Positions 59,459-64,000 of a stretch of DNA of 64,000 bases are shown piece after piece (position 1 is the first letter of the stretch; each line of letters opens with the position of its first letter). The stretch is from assembly GCF_003130705.1 (NCBI RefSeq), contig NZ_CP021354.1, positions 1,798,001 through 1,862,000 of the forward strand, in the 5' to 3' direction. The notes beneath the pieces were generated by a model. It had not been told where the DNA came from, did not search any database, and saw only the letters and a program-made list of their open reading frames with translations. Source of the DNA: Rhodococcus oxybenzonivorans (GTDB taxonomy: Bacteria; Actinomycetota; Actinomycetes; Mycobacteriales; Mycobacteriaceae). A program made the position numbers and the translations under genes.

Positions 59459-60917
59459 TCGCAGGCTCGCACGTCACCTCGTACGCCGCCTCGTCGAAAC
59501 GGCCGAGGCGGCGACGCATTCGATCGGTCGACCACGGCCAGTTGAAGCTGTTGCGCCCGTTGACGTCCAGGAAGTAGCTCTGGCACCCACCGGCGTTGTA
59601 AACGGTGGTGGCCAGAGCCTCCTGCACCTGCGCGTTGAAGGCGTCCTGCACCTCTCGGCGCGATTCCCACCGGCTCCACCCCCTGCTGCGGGCGTGCGTG
59701 AGCGCCTGCATCACGTAGTCGAGTTGCGCCTCGAGGATCATGAATGCGGAGGTGTGGCCGGTGCCCAGCGCGGGTCCCAGCAGGACGAAGGCGTTGGGGA
59801 AGCCCGCGACGGTGGTGCCTAGGTACGCCTGAGGGCTGCCCTTCCAGTGATCGTCGAGGCTGCGGCCCTCTCCATCGAAAACCCGCGCCCCGATCGGCAT
59901 GTCGAGAATGTGGAAGCCGGTGCCGAAGACGATGGCGTCCACCTCTCGTTCCTCGCCGTCGGTGCCCACCACCACGTTCCCACGCACCGACGCGACGGCA
60001 TTGGCATGCACCTCCACGTTCGGCTGTGTCAGCGCCGGGTAGTACGTGTTCGACATCAGCAGGCGCTTGCATCCGAGCGTGTAATCGGGCGTCAGGGACG
60101 CTCGGAGTTCGCGGTCACGCACCTGGGCCAGCAACTGTGCCTTACCGATCTGCTGTACCACCTTCAGAATCCACGGGTGCCCAAACCCGAGTCCGAGCGA
60201 CTCCATGATGGCGTACTCGACCCGCCGCAACGCCCGAATCGCGCCCGGTACCCGGCGCAGGACGGCGCGCTCGACGCCGCGCAGTGCGACATCGGGTTTG
60301 GGCAGAACCCACTGCGCCGTCCGCTGGTAAAGGTGCAGTTCCGCCACGTGCGGTTGGATGGCGGGAACGAACTGCACCGCGGACGCCCCGGTTCCGACGA
60401 CGGCGATGCGTCGACCGGTGAGGTCGAAGTCGTGGTTCCAGCGGGACGAGTGGAAGACCTCACCGGGAAAGGTGTCGAGACCGGGGACGTCGGGGACGAG
60501 CGGTTCGTTCCACGGCCCCGCCGCGGCGATGATCGCGTCGGACGTGAAGGTTCCGGCGGTGGTGTCGACCGTCCATCGCCGGGTGTCCTCGTTCCACTGA
60601 GCGCGCTGGACTTCGGTTCCGAATTGCACGTGCCCTGGAACTCCGTGGTTGCCGGCGGTCCGCTCGATGTAGCGGCGAATCTCCTCCTGCCCGGCGAACA
60701 GTCGAGACCATTCCCGGTTGGGGGCAAAGGAATAGGAGTACAGGGCGGAGGGTACGTCACACGCGCAGCCCGGGTAGGTGTTGTCGCGCCAGGTCCCGCC
60801 GAGCGCGTCGCCCTTCTCGAGAATCACGAAATTCTCGATGCCGTTCTGTCTCAGCCGGATGGCCGCTCCGATGCCGGATATGCCGGCGCCGATGACGAGG
60901 ATGTCGTAGTGCGTCAT
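59439..60917 (-). CDS. Second Baeyer-Villiger-type flavin monooxygenase
   Basis: A 492-residue class B flavin monooxygenase. FAD loop GAGISG at residues 10-15, GTWRDNTYPGCACDVPSALY, BVMO-type fingerprint at 150-161 (FPGEVFHSSRWN, with Asn where Pro/Asp is usual) and NADPH loop GTGASA at 175-180. ATGFH-type motif reads FGTGFH. No N-terminal extension, so it is closer to cyclohexanone/steroid-type enzymes than the protein at 5214. It overlaps the acyl-CoA dehydrogenase stop by 20 bases and is divergent from the TetR at 61083, which probably represses it. Confidence 0.9.
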   Translation of the reverse strand: MTHYDILVIGAGISGIGAAIRLRQNGIENFVILEKGDALGGTWRDNTYPGCACDVPSALYSYSFAPNREWSRLFAGQEEIRRYIERTAGNHGVPGHVQFGTEVQRAQWNEDTRRWTVDTTAGTFTSDAIIAAAGPWNEPLVPDVPGLDTFPGEVFHSSRWNHDFDLTGRRIAVVGTGASAVQFVPAIQPHVAELHLYQRTAQWVLPKPDVALRGVERAVLRRVPGAIRALRRVEYAIMESLGLGFGHPWILKVVQQIGKAQLLAQVRDRELRASLTPDYTLGCKRLLMSNTYYPALTQPNVEVHANAVASVRGNVVVGTDGEEREVDAIVFGTGFHILDMPIGARVFDGEGRSLDDHWKGSPQAYLGTTVAGFPNAFVLLGPALGTGHTSAFMILEAQLDYVMQALTHARSRGWSRWESRREVQDAFNAQVQEALATTVYNAGGCQSYFLDVNGRNSFNWPWSTDRMRRRLGRFDEAAYEVTCEPAITATSR

Positions 60918-61023
60918 GCGCGCACTCCCTTCGCGAGTTGAGTTCGAGTGCCACCAACGACCACCAAGCCGCTACTGAGATGTGTGTCACTGGACGTCAT
61001 ATACAGAACCTAGCAGATTTCAG

Positions 61024-61036
61024 ATACCGACGGTAT
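61024..61036. promoter_or_regulatory. Palindrome ATACCG-A-CGGTAT, probable TetR operator
   Basis: A perfect 13-base palindrome in the 165-base spacer between the divergent monooxygenase (start 60917) and TetR (start 61083) genes. The position suits joint control of both. TATA-like sequence overlaps its end (GGTATATGA). Confidence 0.7.
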
Positions 61037-61082
61037 ATGAAAAGTTGGATTAATCTCGGAGGACGCCGAAGAAAGGGTGCAC

Positions 61083-61682
61083 ATGGGGCGTTTGACCAGG
61101 TCGGAGAGTCAGGCGCAGACGCGTGCGCACCTCGTGTCCACAGCCCGGGACCTCTTTCTGGCCGACGGCTACGCGGGAACGTCGCTCGAAAAGGTCGCCG
61201 ACTCGGCCGGCTACTCGAAGGGCGCGGTCTACTCCAATTTCAAGAACAAGAAGGAGTTGTGCCTCGAGGTCCTAGGTTTGATCCACGCGACGAAAGGTGC
61301 CGAGATCGCGGCTGCGCTCGGCCACGGCGACACCGCGGAAGACCGGCTCGGCGCGTTCGAGTCCTGGGCGGAAAACACTCTCGGTGACGTGGGATGGACG
61401 ATGCTCGAGTTCGAACTGATCGTGCTCTCCCGGCACGATCCGGAGCTGCGCGAGGCGCTTACCGCCACACTCGGCGCCGCGCGCGACATCGCGGTGAACC
61501 TCTTGACGTCGTTCACGGAGTCGCTCGGGGTCACGCTGCCGATGCCGGCCGAGGACGCGGCGAGCAGCATCCTCGGTCTCGGCGTGGGCCTGGGCATTCA
61601 GCGCGCGATCGATCCCACGATCTCCGCCCGCGTCGTCACCGACAGCCTGCGGGTGCTGCTGGCCACGAGCTCCCCGATGTGA
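61083..61682 (+). CDS. TetR-family regulator
   Basis: A 199-residue TetR protein, HTH at residues about 10-55 (QTRAHLVSTARDLFLADGYA, GTSLEKVADSAGYSKGAVYS, NFKNKKEL). The C-terminal domain resembles the TetR_C group with WTMLEFELIVLSRHDPELRE. ATG 61083 (GRLTRSES) is preferred to ATG 61077, two codons earlier. It is divergent from the monooxygenase at 59439 and likely represses it through the palindrome at 61024. Ligand unknown; a ketone or its lactone would fit. Confidence 0.88.
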   Translation: MGRLTRSESQAQTRAHLVSTARDLFLADGYAGTSLEKVADSAGYSKGAVYSNFKNKKELCLEVLGLIHATKGAEIAAALGHGDTAEDRLGAFESWAENTLGDVGWTMLEFELIVLSRHDPELREALTATLGAARDIAVNLLTSFTESLGVTLPMPAEDAASSILGLGVGLGIQRAIDPTISARVVTDSLRVLLATSSPM

Positions 61683-61837
61683 GTGAGACAGTGCGTCCCC
61701 GGCGCACTGTCGTCGGTGCTGAACGCAAGTGGTGCAAGGATGCTCGCCGCCGACCGACGCGCCGTCCGGGGCGACGTCGGTTAGGCTGTGGCCGCGGGAC
61801 TTCGGGACCACGCGTCGGCGGGCGGACAGGACTGACC

Positions 61838-62515
61838 ATGAAGAAAGCACTTCTCATCCTCACCGGGCTGCTGGCTGTGGCTTTCGTGAGTACGCCTGCA
61901 GCGCATGCCGACCCGGGCGTCCATGTCGGACCGGGCACCGCATACACGACGAATCCCGACGTCGACGGCTTCTGCACCATCGCGGCCGTCGGGAATGACG
62001 ACGCCGGCCGTCTCGTCGCCCTGACGATCGGGCACTGCCACCAGCAGGCCGGCACCCCCATCTACAAGATCGGGGAGGCGGACCGCGGACCGATCGGGTG
62101 GGAGACCGACATCTGGTCGACGAATCCCGCCGGAACGTTCCATGCGGTGGATTACGCGGTGCTCGAGTTGAATCCGGCGGTCGTCGCGCCGAGTAGGTAC
62201 GGCGAGGGCAGTGACGTCGTCGTGAACAGTGTCGGCGACGCAGAACCCTGGAACATCGCCTGTAAATACGGCCCTACCACCGGCAAGACGTGCGGTGCCC
62301 TAGCTGCCTTCGCGGGAATTCACCTGCAGAACTGGGCCCTCATGGGTCCGGGTGATTCGGGTGGGCCGCTCGTCGTGGGCGACAAGCTCGTCGGGATCAG
62401 CGCCGGGCTCGACGCCGCCCCGGAGGCGCCGTTCATCTACGGGAAGATCGGTCCCATCCTGGCGGACATCGACGCACAGCAGAGCTTCGGAGCAGGCTTC
62501 AGACCTGTTCGCTGA
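61838..62515 (+). CDS. Secreted trypsin-like serine protease
   Basis: A 225-residue exported protein with a Sec signal (KKALLILTGLLAVAFVSTPA, cleavage after AHA). The catalytic triad is readable: His in TIGHC, Asp in AVDYAVLEL, Ser in MGPGDSGGPLV. Cys pairs (CTIAAVG...GHC and ACKYG...TC) suggest disulphides. It resembles small S1 proteases of actinobacteria and lacks a long propeptide. Target unknown. It stands between a TetR and a LysR gene without clear linkage. Confidence 0.88.
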   Translation: MKKALLILTGLLAVAFVSTPAAHADPGVHVGPGTAYTTNPDVDGFCTIAAVGNDDAGRLVALTIGHCHQQAGTPIYKIGEADRGPIGWETDIWSTNPAGTFHAVDYAVLELNPAVVAPSRYGEGSDVVVNSVGDAEPWNIACKYGPTTGKTCGALAAFAGIHLQNWALMGPGDSGGPLVVGDKLVGISAGLDAAPEAPFIYGKIGPILADIDAQQSFGAGFRPVR

Positions 62516-62542
62516 CCGGCGGCGCACGTTACCGTGTCGTTC

Positions 62543-63478
62543 ATGCCCCGGACCGACAACGTTCCCGCGTACACGATGCGCCAGCTGGCGGCGTTCGTGG
62601 CTGTCGCGGAAACGGGCACCATCAGCGGTGCTGCCGAGCGGTTGCATCTGTCGCAGTCCGCGCTGTCCGCGGCCGTCACCGACCTCGAAAAAGCACTGAA
62701 GGCCCAATTGTGCGTCCGCCGCCGCGCCCGCGGGGTGCAGTTGACGCCGACGGGCGAAGCGGTGCTGTCCCGGGCACGCACCCTGTTGCAGCAGGCGGGC
62801 GAATTGCAGGCCGACGCGTCGGGTGCGGGTGGTGTGGTGGCCGGCCCCATTGCGGTCGGGTGTTATCCGGCGCTCGGGCCGACAATTCTCCCGGCCATGC
62901 TCTACTCGTTCACCGCCGAGTATCCGAGGGCTTCCGTCGAGTTCCGGGAAGACACGCAGAACCGGCTCCGCACCGAACTAGAGGGCGGCGAACTCGACGT
63001 CGCCATCGTGTACGACCTCGAGCTGTCGCCCGAGTGGCGCACCGTTCCCCTGATGACCCGTGAGCCGATGGTGGTGCTCGGGGCCGAACACCCGCTGGCA
63101 GGCGTCGACGGACCGGTGCGGCTGGCAGACTTGGCCGAGCACCCGATGGTCCTGCTGGACGCGCCGCCGAGCACCCATCACGCGATGGACGTCTGCCGGG
63201 GCGCCGGGTTCGCCCCGCGCGTGGCCTACCGCACGGCCAACTTCGAAACGGCCCGTGCCTTCGTGGGGCGTGGGCTGGGATGGACGCTGCTGCTCCAGCG
63301 ACCCCGGGTCGACGTGACCTATGAAGGCCTGCCCGTTGTGGTGAAACCGATCGCCGAACCGAAGCCGCCGTCGGTGACCGTGGTGGTTGCCTGGCATCAG
63401 GGGGCGACGCTGAGCCGGGCGGCGCGAGCATTCATCCGGTTCGTTTCCACCAATGCCGGCGACGGCGATCCGGCCTGA
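62543..63478 (+). CDS. LysR-family regulator
   Basis: A 311-residue LysR protein. The HTH is at residues about 12-70 (MRQLAAFVAVAETGTISGAA, ERLHLSQSALSAAVTDLEKA), then the ligand-binding domain (GPIAVGCYPALGPTILPAML, GELDVAIVYDLEL, REPMVVLGAEHPLAG). ATG 62543 is chosen; a GTG three codons upstream is possible. It reads toward, and lies 131 bases before, the MHS transporter gene, which it may control. Confidence 0.88.
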   Translation: MPRTDNVPAYTMRQLAAFVAVAETGTISGAAERLHLSQSALSAAVTDLEKALKAQLCVRRRARGVQLTPTGEAVLSRARTLLQQAGELQADASGAGGVVAGPIAVGCYPALGPTILPAMLYSFTAEYPRASVEFREDTQNRLRTELEGGELDVAIVYDLELSPEWRTVPLMTREPMVVLGAEHPLAGVDGPVRLADLAEHPMVLLDAPPSTHHAMDVCRGAGFAPRVAYRTANFETARAFVGRGLGWTLLLQRPRVDVTYEGLPVVVKPIAEPKPPSVTVVVAWHQGATLSRAARAFIRFVSTNAGDGDPA

Positions 63479-63609
63479 TCTGGGCGTCTTCCACCTTCCC
63501 CGGATTTTCCGCACATGAACCGGGGATAGTCCCGCTTTTCAAGGCTTGTGAGGCGCGTCATTGTTTTCCTAGCGCGATGAGTGTGCGCGGCAGACGGGAA
63601 GGCAGATTC

Positions 63610-64000
63610 ATGACGGCAATCACCGAGGCGGCACCGACGGTGTCTCCCAAAGAAGCTCGCAGGGCGGTCCTGTCGAGCTTCGTCGGTACCGCGATCGAGT
63701 GGTACGACTTCTTCATCTACGGCACTGCCGCCGCCCTGGTGATCGGACCCCAGTTCTTTCCCGGCGCCTCGGCGTTCGCCGGCACACTGGCCGCGTTCGC
63801 CACGTTTGCCGTGGGTTTCATCGCCCGGCCGATAGGTGGCGTCGTCATGGGCCACTTCGGTGACCGGATCGGCCGCAAGTCCATGCTGGTGTTGTCGCTG
63901 ACGATGATGGGCGCGGCGACCGTCGGCATCGGGTTGCTGCCCAACTTCGAGGCGATCGGTGTGGCCGCCCCGATCCTGTTGGTGGTGTTGCGGTTCGTCC
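63610..64000 (+). CDS. MHS-family MFS transporter (3' end cut by window)
   Basis: From ATG 63610 the frame stays open to the window edge (130 codons visible). The start SSFVGTAIEWYDFFIYGTAA and the loop GHFGDRIGRKSMLVLSLTMM are the MHS/ProP-type signature, with about four membrane segments in view. GAAGGCAGATTC precedes the ATG. It should be a proton-coupled carrier for a small organic acid. The LysR gene upstream is the obvious regulator candidate. It differs from the carrier at 7476 in sequence but belongs to the same group. Confidence 0.9.
   Translation, partial: MTAITEAAPTVSPKEARRAVLSSFVGTAIEWYDFFIYGTAAALVIGPQFFPGASAFAGTLAAFATFAVGFIARPIGGVVMGHFGDRIGRKSMLVLSLTMMGAATVGIGLLPNFEAIGVAAPILLVVLRFV

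Noticed and set aside
1..64000. tRNA, rRNA or origin sequences
   Set aside because: No cloverleaf, rRNA segment or DnaA-box cluster was recognised on reading either strand.

Overview
The window reads as chromosomal (or large-plasmid) DNA of a mycolate-group actinobacterium, most likely a Rhodococcus of the jostii/opacus type. The signs are high G+C coding, a WhiB3-like iron-sulphur regulator, a SigD/RsdA-type anti-sigma factor, Lsr2-era small basic proteins, many TetR regulators, fused acyl-CoA carboxylase, two Baeyer-Villiger monooxygenases and MHS-type transporters. All names rest on reading motifs and recalled family sequences; no database search was run.

Region 1 (about 1-25.6 kb) is a catabolic island whose DNA looks lower in G+C than the rest. 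On the minus strand at 19.9-23.6 kb lies a complete class I P450 system that closely resembles camphor hydroxylase of Pseudomonas: a putidaredoxin-reductase-like flavoprotein, a putidaredoxin-like [2Fe-2S] ferredoxin ending in Trp, a short-chain dehydrogenase and a CYP101-like P450 that keeps the camphor-contacting Tyr. Around it are a HAPMO-like Baeyer-Villiger monooxygenase, an MHS transporter, a single-chain acyl-CoA carboxylase, a flavin reductase fused to an IclR-type sensor, a SnoaL-fold protein and two enoyl-CoA hydratases, a second SDR, a CMD-fold protein, and an odd RibB/RibA-like/riboflavin-kinase fusion. Regulators are a LuxR-type ATPase protein (left edge), a TetR (16.1 kb) and a PucR-type protein (24.2 kb). 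TCAACG-type operator words recur in five intergenic regions and tie the island into one probable regulon. The inferred job is oxidation, ring cleavage and CoA-dependent breakdown of a bicyclic monoterpenoid or similar alicyclic ketone.

Region 2 (25.8-35 kb) is ordinary host DNA: endonuclease IV, a Pro-rich exported protein, a yeast-type cytosine deaminase with a TetR, an LVIVD/DUF305 exported pair, a DUF7218-like protein, a lipoprotein, a hypothetical, WhiB3-like, and an SCP2-alpha/beta hydrolase fusion.

Region 3 (35.2-49.4 kb) looks like a methylated-amine utilisation locus. A DUF3445 haem N-demethylase with its PDR-type reductase and small partner runs leftward, while a FAD amine oxidoreductase, gamma-glutamylmethylamide synthetase and the three N-methylglutamate synthase subunits run rightward. 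An ammonium transporter, HutD, an XRE-cupin regulator, an AraC-type sensor lacking its DNA-binding half, a frameshifted TetR gene and an AllC-type amidohydrolase flank them.

Region 4 (49.6-57.0 kb) is gene-poor and island-like: a DUF3263-type protein, an excisionase-HTH/PIN toxin-antitoxin pair with an enlarged toxin, an orphan RsdA with a decayed sigD remnant, two tiny coupled ORFs and a yefM-yoeB pair. Region 5 (57.1-64 kb) carries thiolase, acyl-CoA dehydrogenase, a second Baeyer-Villiger-type monooxygenase, a TetR with a palindromic operator, a secreted trypsin-like protease, a LysR regulator and the start of a second MHS transporter cut by the window edge.
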